Source: Amycolatopsis sp. EV170708-02-1
GTDB lineage: Bacteria > Actinomycetota > Actinomycetes > Mycobacteriales > Pseudonocardiaceae
Reading direction: 5' to 3'
DNA: 64,000 nt
Assembly: GCF_022479115.1 (NCBI RefSeq)
Contig: NZ_CP092497.1
Span: 1,302,001 to 1,366,000 of the forward strand
In this document: one piece after another, positions 1 through 7,009 of the stretch
Layout: each line of letters starts with the position of its first letter
How positions within the stretch are numbered: the stretch's first letter is position 1
Notes under the pieces: generated by a model
Database searches by the model: none
Told to the model about the DNA's origin: nothing
What the model saw: the letters and a program-made list of their open reading frames with translations, nothing else
Made by a program: the position numbers and the translations under genes

Positions 1-612
1 ACCGAGGCCGGCGAGCCCGGCGACGGTGACCTTGCCGGGCAGGAACAGCAGGTTCACCGGCACCCGGACGGCCTTCACCAGCCGTTCGACGTCCTGGGCT
101 TCGGAAAGCCCCGGCACGAACACCCCGTCGGCGCCAGCGTCCACATAGGACAGACAGCGGTCGATCGCGGTGCCGATCTCGGGCTCGCCCAGCCAATGCG
201 TGTCCGTGCGGGCGTTGACGAACAGACCGGGAGCGCGGTCCTTCGCGGCCGCGATCTTGGCCGCGTGCCGCACGGGGTCGCCCAGGGCGTCTTCGAGATT
301 GATGCCCGCGACACCGGCTTCAGCGAGCTCCGCCGCCAGCGCGCCGACCTCGCCCGGGTCTTCGCTGAACCCGTCGGCGAGGTCGACGCTGATCAGCGCG
401 TCCAGCCCGGCGAGCCGCCGCGCCAGCCGGACGGTGGCGTCCTTCGAGGACGGGGCGCCGTCCGGCTCGCCCTCGGCGGCCGAGACCCCGAGGCTGGTCG
501 TGCCGAGCGCCGGGAAGCCTTGCGCGGCAAGGAAGGCGGCCGAGCCGAACTCCCAGACGTTCGGCAGGAGCAGCGGGGAACCGGGGACGTGCAGGGCGGC
601 GAATGCGGTCAT
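1..612 (-). CDS. Isocitrate lyase/PEP mutase-family protein (partial)
   Basis: The reading frame runs from an ATG at 612 off the left edge, giving 204 residues that lack the C-terminus. The alpha/beta-barrel family signatures are visible: VDLADGF at residues 76-82 in the metal-binding position, GINLED at 103-108 and NARTD at 133-137. The family cleaves or forms C-C or C-P bonds in 2-oxo or 2-methylcitrate-type acids; the substrate cannot be assigned. The SVDLADGF form, rather than the lyase KKCGH motif, suggests the short PEP-mutase-like branch. An integrated element now lies about 70 bp upstream, so its original upstream context was separated at 682. Confidence 0.88.
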   Translation of the reverse strand, partial: MTAFAALHVPGSPLLLPNVWEFGSAAFLAAQGFPALGTTSLGVSAAEGEPDGAPSSKDATVRLARRLAGLDALISVDLADGFSEDPGEVGALAAELAEAGVAGINLEDALGDPVRHAAKIAAAKDRAPGLFVNARTDTHWLGEPEIGTAIDRCLSYVDAGADGVFVPGLSEAQDVERLVKAVRVPVNLLFLPGKVTVAGLAGLG

Positions 613-658
613 GGCACGACGGTAGCGAGTGGACGCTTCGGTGACGGCCGAAGCATGG

Positions 659-700
659 GCCTCGTGAGTGGCAAGGACGGTTAGAGCCAACTAGCTTTTG
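659..700. other. attL: left junction of the integrated element
   Basis: Positions 659-682 are the left arm of a chromosomal hairpin and are identical over 24 nt to the left arm of the intact hairpin at 37694-37717. The match stops at the core TAGA (682-685), after which element sequence starts with GCCAAC (686-691). Joining the left arm, core and the right arm found at 13832-13855 rebuilds a palindromic attB. Joining the element ends gives GTTGGCTAGAGCCAAC, a perfect inverted repeat around TAGA. The core assignment is inferred from sequence. Confidence 0.82.
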
Positions 701-857
701 GTTACCTACTTGTGACGTGCGCTTTTGTGGGTACCTGCTCTCGGTGCAGGGTCTATTCCGCTAGTGCGGGCCCGTACCGTGCGGGACGAGTCCGCACTAC
801 CCGTCCCACCACCGGGACGGGTCGAATGTGCCTTTTCACCTGCACGAACGTTGGTTC

Positions 858-901
858 GGGCCAGGTGGGCCAGGTTTCAGTCAACCCGGCCCACCTGGCC
901 C
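858..901. terminator. Hairpin near the left element end
   Basis: Perfect 14-bp inverted repeat: 858-871 pairs with 888-901, with a further GGTT/AACC pairing inside the loop. It lies about 60 bp beyond the stop of the minus-strand regulator ending at 963, so it could end that transcript. No U-tract is evident. The rest of 613-962 holds the upstream region of the first gene, attL and no gene that I can support. Confidence 0.5.
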
Positions 902-962
902 ATTTCAGCGGTGCACCGCCATTTTCGAGACGCAGCGTGGGCGTGGCCGGTCCGACTAGTTA

Positions 963-1895
963 TCAGGCGGCAGGGTCTTCCCCGTTCCGGGAATGTGCTG
1001 AGCCGGTCAGTAGCGTGAACACTTCAGTCCGCTGCCGCATGTCGCCGGGCGTGTTCTGTTCGAGTTCGCCGGTTCGATTGACGATCCAGTTCCGGGACTG
1101 GTCGCGGTCAAGCGCTGTGGTCGTGAGGCGGCGGAGGAACTCCTGGTAGTAGGCGATCACACTGTCCTCTTCCAGGAAGAGGCTGGCCGTGAAGGCATCG
1201 ACGTGGAACACGGGTTGGTTCCCCTCGTGCTGGAAGACGCTGAACTCGGGCCCGTCGCCGGGTTCTTCAGCCGTGGCGGGTACGACGTGTATGTGACATT
1301 GCGGGAGCGACGACGCTAGCTGGAGCTGAACCAGTTGCTCGTTCATGACGGTCGAGTCGCCGACCACCGCGTTGAGGACGTTTTCGTGGATGTAGAAGTT
1401 GAGTAGTGGGCGTGAGCGCCGGTTGAAGAGGGAGTGGCGGGCGAGCCGGGCTTCGACGCCACTCTCAAGGTCGGGGCCGGTGTAGCCGCACCGTCGCAGA
1501 ACGGCCCGGATGTACGGCTCGGTCTGGAGCAGGGCGGGAATGACTTTTGGGCTGTAGGTAGTGATTGCGACGCTGTGGGCTTCCAGCAGAGTGAGGGTGC
1601 GGAGCTGGTCGGGTAGTCCTGGACTGTGGAATTGCAACTGGTGGCCGTGGGGTTCGCTGGCCAGCGCGACGAGGTCTTCGAGTTCCTCGGGGGTCGCGCG
1701 AGCGCGCGCGAGGTAGATCGCGACATCTCCGGGCGGGACCGAGCGTTGGCCGCTTTCCAGTCGGGAGACCTTCGGGAAGCCCCAACCCAGCATCCGTGAC
1801 ATGTCTGCGCCGCTATAACCGTTCCGTTTACGGACTTGCTGAAGCTCATGGCCCAGTTCCCGTGTGTGCGCGGTCGACGTTTCGGGCTGCTTCAT
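963..1895 (-). CDS. XRE-family regulator with DUF5753 domain
   Basis: The 310-residue protein has an N-terminal helix-turn-helix (about residues 12-65, with an SGADMSRMLGW-type recognition region and a RLESGQR segment). A DUF5753 effector-like domain follows, with typical LLQTEPYIRAVL and YIHENVL stretches. The family is abundant in actinomycetes, often regulates neighbouring genes, and in some cases pairs with DUF397 proteins; no DUF397 partner is present. The ATG at 1895 is preferred over one at 1925 because it overlaps the TGA of the upstream gene as ATGA, suggesting translational coupling. Likely a regulator of element functions; the target is unknown. Confidence 0.85.
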   Translation of the reverse strand: MKQPETSTAHTRELGHELQQVRKRNGYSGADMSRMLGWGFPKVSRLESGQRSVPPGDVAIYLARARATPEELEDLVALASEPHGHQLQFHSPGLPDQLRTLTLLEAHSVAITTYSPKVIPALLQTEPYIRAVLRRCGYTGPDLESGVEARLARHSLFNRRSRPLLNFYIHENVLNAVVGDSTVMNEQLVQLQLASSLPQCHIHVVPATAEEPGDGPEFSVFQHEGNQPVFHVDAFTASLFLEEDSVIAYYQEFLRRLTTTALDRDQSRNWIVNRTGELEQNTPGDMRQRTEVFTLLTGSAHSRNGEDPAA

Positions 1896-2401
1896 GGGTG
1901 CCGCCGAGCCGCGACAGTCGTACATGAGCTGCTCAGCCCTTCACATCCTCGTGCCTCCCGAAGCGTGTGGCGACCGGCGGAGACAGGCGCGGGCGAAGCG
2001 CAGCCTGTCTCCGCCGGAACCGGTGGGCGCCGTGAGCATGTGTCTCTGGCCAGCTGTCCCGCTCGGATGATGACGTCGCACAACGCGTCAAGGTGATCGG
2101 CGAGCCGGTCATGCCCGTAGTCGGTGAGTCGCCAGTGGGTGCGACTACCGTCCCTGCGCACTTCCAGGTATCCGGCTCGCCGGAGCCTGCGGAAGTTGGT
2201 CGATAGGGTTGCACGGTCGACGCCGATCGTGTCCGCGATCGTGGCGAAGTGGCGCCATTGCAGATCGGCGAGCATCGTTGCGCCGAGCAAACGGACCGGG
2301 TGCATGAGCAAGGGGTCCAGACTCTCGACAGAGTTCGGCATCGTCCGCTGCGGCTCGCCGCTCAGGCCGTCATCCTTCCTCGGTCGTGTTTCGTCGCTCA
2401 C
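1892..2401 (-). CDS. Winged-helix (MarR/ArsR-like) transcriptional regulator
   Basis: About 169 residues. The core HPVRLLGATML...ATLSTNFRRLRRAGYLEVRR...THWRLTDYG is a winged-helix DNA-binding domain of the type in which a dimer responds to a ligand. The GTG at 2401 is chosen because GGAGG lies 5 nt upstream; a longer ATG frame lacks such a site. The C-terminal 40 residues are Arg/Pro-rich and unlike the family. Its stop overlaps the next gene's start, so the two regulators form an operon. The promoter region is shared with the divergent gene at 2548. Confidence 0.75.
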   Translation of the reverse strand: MSDETRPRKDDGLSGEPQRTMPNSVESLDPLLMHPVRLLGATMLADLQWRHFATIADTIGVDRATLSTNFRRLRRAGYLEVRRDGSRTHWRLTDYGHDRLADHLDALCDVIIRAGQLARDTCSRRPPVPAETGCASPAPVSAGRHTLREARGCEGLSSSCTTVAARRHP

Positions 2402-2547
2402 GATTCCTCCGCTACCTACCGGCTGACCAGCCACAACGAGTTGTACGATGTGAAATCAATATCTCTCGTGCGCTCATTTCATCGCGAGGCCACCGAGAGG
2501 CCAAAGCGGGGACATTCGAGCTGGCGACGACCGGAGAGGGGCGCGGG

Positions 2548-3750
2548 ATGGCAGCCGATGAGGTGCACGAGTCGCCGCCGCGAACGGTGCTCGAACAGAA
2601 GCTGCGTGAGAGAAGCGAGACTCACGTCGAGTTCGTCAGGGCGGCCGAGGAGTTCGCGCGGAACTTCGGAGAAGCGGGAACGGTCAGTGAACGCAACCTG
2701 AAACGGCTTGTGGCGGGACGGAACCGGGACGGTTCGCGGGTCCGTCCGCGCCCGGCAACCGCTCGCCTGCTCGAACGGATGCTCGGACTCACTATCGATG
2801 AGCTGCTGTCGCCGCCGGACATGGTCCGCTCGGTTGAGACCGGGGAGCAGGAACTACGGCAGATGCTCAGTGCCGCGCGACGCGTGAACACCGAAGTCCT
2901 TGCCTTGCTGCATGAGCAGCTCACCGCAGTACGCCGTCTTGATCGGCAATTGGGCGCGGCAGTCGCGCACGATGAGGTGGCGACCAAGATCCGTCAGGTA
3001 GTGCGTCTGCGGTCGCACAGTCTGACGCCGGACACCCGGGCGGAACTCGCGGCGCTGCTTGCCGAGTTCGGCACCCTCGCCGGATGGCAAGCCCTGGACA
3101 TGGGGGCCGTCGCCGAGTCGTGGCAACACTACGAACGCGCCAAGGAATCAGCCCACGAATCCGAAGACGTGGCGTTCGAGGTACACAGTGCGGCCGAACA
3201 AGCCTTTGTGCTGATCGAGGTGAACGAGACGGCGACCGCCGTCGAGCTGTTGCGAACGACTGAGCAGCGCGCTTGCCGGGCTACGGGAAGGTTGTTGCGC
3301 TCTTGGCTTGCGGCCGCCTATGGCGAAGCGCTCGCCGCGCACGGGCAGCGTTCGGAGAGCTTGCGCGCGTTCGACCGCGCAGCATCCTTGCTGCCCTCTG
3401 ACGCGTCCACTCCGGACGGGCCTTACGTGGTTCTTGACCCCGTGCACCTCGCCCGGTGGCGCGGCCACGCTCTTGCACGCGTCGGCGAACCGGAAGCCGT
3501 CGACGTGCTGTCTTCGGCGCTCAGCCGCCTTGACCCGACGTTCACTCGCGCCGAGACGGGCTTGCGCGTCGACTTGGCAACCGCGTTCTCGGCCATGGGC
3601 GAACGTGAGCAGGGCCGACTACACGCAGACCGCGCAGCCGTGCTAGCGGCCGAGATCGGTTCGGCACGTCAGCAGCGACGAATCGACCACCTTCGTTCGT
3701 CGCTCAAGAGTTCCGACACAGTGCAACCGGGACGGGTCAGCAGGCCGTAG
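2548..3750 (+). CDS. Regulatory protein with TPR-like helical repeats, paralogue of the product at 4295-5428
   Basis: A 400-residue protein. The N-terminus (about residues 15-75) resembles an HTH-type DNA-binding region with an ERNLKRLVAGR segment. The rest is an Ala/Leu-rich helical array (AEFGTLAGWQALDMG, SWQHYERAKESA, AAEQAFVLIEV, LRSWLAAAYGEALAAHG), matching the C-terminal two-thirds of the product at 4295-5428 nearly motif for motif. The start is the ATG after GGAGAGGGG; an upstream in-frame ATG at 2386 has no ribosome site. A NUDIX hydrolase follows 10 bp downstream, so the two are probably cotranscribed. The helical array may sense a small molecule or peptide; this is inference. Confidence 0.75.
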   Translation: MAADEVHESPPRTVLEQKLRERSETHVEFVRAAEEFARNFGEAGTVSERNLKRLVAGRNRDGSRVRPRPATARLLERMLGLTIDELLSPPDMVRSVETGEQELRQMLSAARRVNTEVLALLHEQLTAVRRLDRQLGAAVAHDEVATKIRQVVRLRSHSLTPDTRAELAALLAEFGTLAGWQALDMGAVAESWQHYERAKESAHESEDVAFEVHSAAEQAFVLIEVNETATAVELLRTTEQRACRATGRLLRSWLAAAYGEALAAHGQRSESLRAFDRAASLLPSDASTPDGPYVVLDPVHLARWRGHALARVGEPEAVDVLSSALSRLDPTFTRAETGLRVDLATAFSAMGEREQGRLHADRAAVLAAEIGSARQQRRIDHLRSSLKSSDTVQPGRVSRP

Positions 3751-3760
3751 GCTGCCCGGC

Positions 3761-4309
3761 GTGGCTGACGAACATGGGTCGTGGAAGACGTTCGGTGAGC
3801 GGCTGGTCTACGACAACCGGTGGGTCAAGGTCGGGCTGACCGACGTGGAAGCGCCGAATGGCGAGCGGTGGGACTACCACGTCGTGCACCTGGCGCGGAT
3901 CGCCATAGCGCTCATCGTGAACGACCGAGACGAAGCGCTCATGTTGTGGCGCTATCGGTTCGCTACCGAGCAGTGGGGCTATGAGCTGCTTGGCGGCATG
4001 GTCGATGACGGGGACGACTCCGCCAACACTGCCGCGCGGGAAGCGGCGGAGGAAAGCGGCTGGCGCCCGGTTGGCGAGCCCGAACTCCTGGTGAGCTTCG
4101 AGCCGTTGCCGGGACAGGTAACAGCCCCGGTCGACGTGTACCTATGGCGCGACGCGGAGCACATCGGCGACCCGACAGACACCGAAGAAGTCGGGCGAAT
4201 CGAGTGGGTGCCGCTGTCGCGGGTTAACGAGCTTGCGCAGCGGCAAGAGCTTTTGGGGTCAGGCACGCTGGTGTCCCTGCTGTACTTCCTCAACTCACGC
4301 CGTACGTGA
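3761..4309 (+). CDS. NUDIX hydrolase
   Basis: 182 residues from a GTG start. The NUDIX box spans residues 79-101 with the REAAEESGW core that binds divalent metal. The early Glu of the consensus GX5E is Asp85. The family hydrolyses nucleoside diphosphates linked to another moiety, such as ADP-ribose, NADH or dNTPs; the ADP-sugar-like YELLGGMVDDG context fits ADP-ribose pyrophosphatase relatives, but substrate cannot be fixed. It lies between two paralogous regulators and overlaps the end of the convergent one by 15 bp. This suggests a sensing and nucleotide-hydrolysis module on the element. Confidence 0.9.
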   Translation: MADEHGSWKTFGERLVYDNRWVKVGLTDVEAPNGERWDYHVVHLARIAIALIVNDRDEALMLWRYRFATEQWGYELLGGMVDDGDDSANTAAREAAEESGWRPVGEPELLVSFEPLPGQVTAPVDVYLWRDAEHIGDPTDTEEVGRIEWVPLSRVNELAQRQELLGSGTLVSLLYFLNSRRT

Positions 4310-5428
4310 GTCGCCGGGCAACACGAGACCTTCAAGCCGTCGTCGCAGCCGGACTGATCCGACTTGCGAGATGATCCGCCGCGCCTGCTGAGCGTAGGTG
4401 CGGGCCGCTTCGCGGTCACCGGCCGCGCTGTAGGCAAGGGCAAGATCGACGTAGATTGACGCGCTTGCGCGGACGAACGACGGCTGCATTCCGTCGGCGA
4501 GTCCTTCAAGCTGGGCGATCGCTTGTGGATCGCCGAGCAAGACGAGTGCGTTTCCTCGCCAGCGGTCGAGATGCGTGCCACCGAGAAACAGGAACGGCAA
4601 CTCCGGGTGCACGACCTCGGAAGGACGTAGCGCGTCTGCCTCATCGAACGCCCGGCGGGCATCACCATCGTTTCCGGCACGCGCGTATCCCTCGCCTTCC
4701 GCTGCGGCGAGCCATGCGCGCAGCAGGCGCGGTGCTCGCTGGCCGATCTCGCGTGCTTCGGCGAACAGAGACAGGGCGTCATCGACGTTGCCCGCGTCGA
4801 TCAGGACGAAGGCCTGTTCAGCGGTCGCGTGGGCAAGCAATGCCGATGATCCGGATTCCAGGGCGGCCGACTTGGCGCGGTCGTAATGAGTCCACGCTTG
4901 CGCAAGCGAGCCGATGTCGAGCGCGTTCCAACCGGCCAATGTGGACGCCTCGGTGAGGACACCGGCCAGTGGCGCCCGGTCACGGCGCAACAGGGTGTGC
5001 CGTAGCAAGTCTTCTACCTCGGTGATCTGACCTCGCAGTCGTTCAAGACGTGCGGCGGAACCGAACCTCCGGTCCGCGTGCCTGACGCCGTCGACCTCTT
5101 GCCGGAACAACGCGATGGTCTGGGAGTCGACGCGGCGAGCGATGACGAGTCGTTCGGCGAGTTCCTCGCCGATGCCCCTGTCAGCGCCCTCGTCCGGGAA
5201 TCCGAGTTCAGCGTTGGTTCTGCCGTAGATCTCACGCAGGATGGCGCGCATCGGCGGTTCCGGCACGATGCGCCCGTTTTCCCACCGCGATATTTCGGTC
5301 TTCCTGCTCGCGACCGGGAGCACGGGCAGATCACGCCCCGGACAGCGGTCATTGATCGCCCGCGCGAGCTTTTCCTGGCCCCATCCGAGTGCATGCCGCG
5401 CAGCCTGCAAGAGGCTTTTCGAGGTCAT
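4295..5428 (-). CDS. XRE-family regulator with TPR-like array
   Basis: 377 residues. The N-terminal HTH (residues 1-75) carries GWGQEKLARAI and KTEISRWENGR, a clear Cro/C1-type fold. Residues 130-370 form a helical repeat array of the kind used by actinobacterial peptide- or ligand-responsive regulators. It shares this array with the product at 2548-3750, implying duplication; here the HTH is better preserved. The gene converges on the NUDIX gene, overlapping its last 15 bp. The 175-bp upstream region holds the direct repeat ATAACAC in a short AT-rich stretch, possibly promoter or operator. Confidence 0.82.
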   Translation of the reverse strand: MTSKSLLQAARHALGWGQEKLARAINDRCPGRDLPVLPVASRKTEISRWENGRIVPEPPMRAILREIYGRTNAELGFPDEGADRGIGEELAERLVIARRVDSQTIALFRQEVDGVRHADRRFGSAARLERLRGQITEVEDLLRHTLLRRDRAPLAGVLTEASTLAGWNALDIGSLAQAWTHYDRAKSAALESGSSALLAHATAEQAFVLIDAGNVDDALSLFAEAREIGQRAPRLLRAWLAAAEGEGYARAGNDGDARRAFDEADALRPSEVVHPELPFLFLGGTHLDRWRGNALVLLGDPQAIAQLEGLADGMQPSFVRASASIYVDLALAYSAAGDREAARTYAQQARRIISQVGSVRLRRRLEGLVLPGDSRTA

Positions 5429-5602
5429 GAGCTAACACTCTCGGGCGCGCGATGACCTGCGGAAATAACACGGGATAACACAGGTCGTGTCATCCTCTGC
5501 CCGCTCCCGGCGGCCGATGAAATGCCGTTTCTTAGAGGCATGACATACGACACGAACCCTTGCCGGACGGCTATTCGAGCCGACCGGAAAACGGAACTCC
5601 CG

Positions 5603-6022
5603 CTACACGCCGGAATTCCTGTCACGGCTGACCAGTTCGGCGACGTCGGTCCGCAGATCCGCGAGCTGCTCGGTGATCTCGGACAACCGTCGTTCGATCA
5701 CTGCCAGCCGGGCCGATACCGCGTCTTCCATGTCCTCACGGGGCTGCCCCAACGCTGGCGGTATCCGTCCATGCAAGACGGCCAGCAGGTGTTGCGGGTG
5801 CAGGCCAAGGGCCAACGCGAGCGCTTCAAGCGTGCGATCGCTGCGCTTGCGCTCGACAGTGTGGTTCTGGATTTCGCGGACGATCGCCTGCGAAACCTGC
5901 GAGCGTTCGGCCAGTTCGCGTTGTTTCCATCCGAGTTCGCTGACGCGCTCGTTGATGGCCTTCGCGACCGCCGCCCAATCTTCCGACACCCATTCCTCCG
6001 TGGTCCGCCTCAGCGCCGACAT
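5603..6022 (-). CDS. Small XRE-family regulator with coiled-coil tail
   Basis: 139 residues from the ATG at 6022, or 128 from a GTG at 5989 that has GGAGG 5 nt upstream. Residues 20-80 are a helix-turn-helix (WKQRELAERSQVSQAIVREIQ). The C-terminus (SARLAVIERRLSEITEQLADLRTDVAEL) has heptad spacing for a coiled coil, probably the dimer interface. The gene is divergent from the transfer operon, with a pair of 14-bp direct repeats between them. By analogy with transfer repressors such as KorSA it could repress transfer; that role is inferred from position only. Confidence 0.8.
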   Translation of the reverse strand: MSALRRTTEEWVSEDWAAVAKAINERVSELGWKQRELAERSQVSQAIVREIQNHTVERKRSDRTLEALALALGLHPQHLLAVLHGRIPPALGQPREDMEDAVSARLAVIERRLSEITEQLADLRTDVAELVSRDRNSGV

Positions 6023-6094
6023 TAGCGCTTAAGGCGATTCCGCGGCGCCGGCGACGGGCCGTGGCGCTCATTCGGACCATTCTCACGCCATTGT

Positions 6095-6131
6095 GCGACT
6101 AAATCAGCTCTTTTTTCGCGACTAAATCAGC
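6095..6131. promoter_or_regulatory. Paired 14-bp direct repeats, candidate operator
   Basis: GCGACTAAATCAGC occurs at 6095-6108 and again at 6118-6131, start-to-start spacing 23 bp (about two helical turns). The pair lies between the divergent XRE gene (start 6022 or 5989) and the excisionase-like gene (start 6157). This is the position expected for an operator controlling transfer and excision. Confidence 0.55.
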
Positions 6132-6156
6132 GATCTCACGTTAGGACTTCATTCTG

Positions 6157-6351
6157 ATGAAAAAGACAACTCACGGCGCCGGGCATCCGGCGTTCTACTC
6201 GGTAGCGGACGCGGCGTGGATTCTGGGCGTCGACCGCGACCAGATCCACCGCGCTATCCGGCTCGGTGTACTGCCTCTCGTCCGGCGCCGCTCCCGTCTG
6301 GTGATTCCGGCCGCCGCTCTCCGGCGCGTGCTCGACGGCGGTGCGCGATGA
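6157..6351 (+). CDS. Excisionase-like helix-turn-helix protein
   Basis: 64 residues consisting of one MerR/Xis-type HTH: FYSVADAAWILGVDRDQIHRAIRLG followed by a basic wing (RRRSRLVIPAAALRRVL). The family binds bent DNA and often acts as a recombination directionality factor; in serine-integrase systems such proteins may instead be transcriptional activators. It is first in the transfer operon and its TGA overlaps the next ATG. The upstream ribosome site is weak (AGGA 11 nt away). Confidence 0.75.
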   Translation: MKKTTHGAGHPAFYSVADAAWILGVDRDQIHRAIRLGVLPLVRRRSRLVIPAAALRRVLDGGAR

Positions 6352-6680
6352 ACCACGACGAATACACGGAGATGACCGCCCGGCTTGACCGCTACGCCAG
6401 CGTCCCGGACGACGTCCTGGCCGAAGCGGTGACCAGGGATGGCCTGTGTTTCTGGGCGTTCGACAGGACCGACATGCCGGAACTGACCGGAGACGACCCG
6501 CCAGACCGGGAGCTAGCCGCACGACTGTGCGCGGGATGCCCGGTGATCGACGAGTGCCTTGAACTCGACCTGCGGACGGCTGGAGCGAACACGGTCGGAG
6601 TGTGGGGCGCGTTGCCGGACACGGATCGACGGGCCCTGTATCCGGTCTGGCGCCGCAGCCGGGGCGGTGAGGTGCGATGA
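6348..6680 (+). CDS. WhiB-family transcription factor
   Basis: 110 residues with the four Wbl iron-sulfur cysteines: Cys34, Cys61, Cys64 and Cys70. GVWGALPDTDRRAL follows, corresponding to the family's G(V/I)WGG turn and basic tail. Wbl proteins bind a [4Fe-4S] cluster and sigma factor region 4 to control transcription. Start and stop both overlap neighbours by ATGA, so it is embedded in the transfer operon. A WhiB within an integrative element suggests that the element couples transfer to the redox or developmental state of the host. Confidence 0.88.
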   Translation: MNHDEYTEMTARLDRYASVPDDVLAEAVTRDGLCFWAFDRTDMPELTGDDPPDRELAARLCAGCPVIDECLELDLRTAGANTVGVWGALPDTDRRALYPVWRRSRGGEVR

Positions 6681-7009
6681 CGGTCAACCTCACGCCGACA
6701 CAGATCCTCGCCGGAATCGGTGTCCTGCTCGTCCTGTTCGTGGTGTGGCGGTTCAGCGCCCGGAAAGCACGGCAGGCGGCCGACGTGGCCAGGGCAGGCG
6801 TCCGGGTCGTCTCGCTTGCCGGACGCGTCCTGTTCACGGGCGCCGCGTTCGTGGGCGTTCAGTGGCTGGTGATCACCCACCCCGGCAATCCAACGCTGCT
6901 GCTCGTGGTGCTCGCAGTGCCGGACTTGATCGCGGCACACGTGCTGACTCGCGCGCTCACCGTGACATCGCTGGACACCACATCCCGTGGTGGTGGTGGT
7001 CGCCGATGA
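6677..7009 (+). CDS. Small membrane protein of transfer operon (Spd-like)
   Basis: 110 residues with two or three hydrophobic helices: about 10-25 (ILAGIGVLLVLFVVW), 45-65 and 72-95. A basic Gly/Arg tail (RGGGGRR) ends the protein. Actinomycete conjugative elements carry small membrane 'spread' proteins next to the Tra translocase; similarity here is by size, topology and position, not by a diagnostic motif. The start overlaps the WhiB stop and its stop overlaps the translocase start. Confidence 0.65.
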   Translation: MTVNLTPTQILAGIGVLLVLFVVWRFSARKARQAADVARAGVRVVSLAGRVLFTGAAFVGVQWLVITHPGNPTLLLVVLAVPDLIAAHVLTRALTVTSLDTTSRGGGGRR

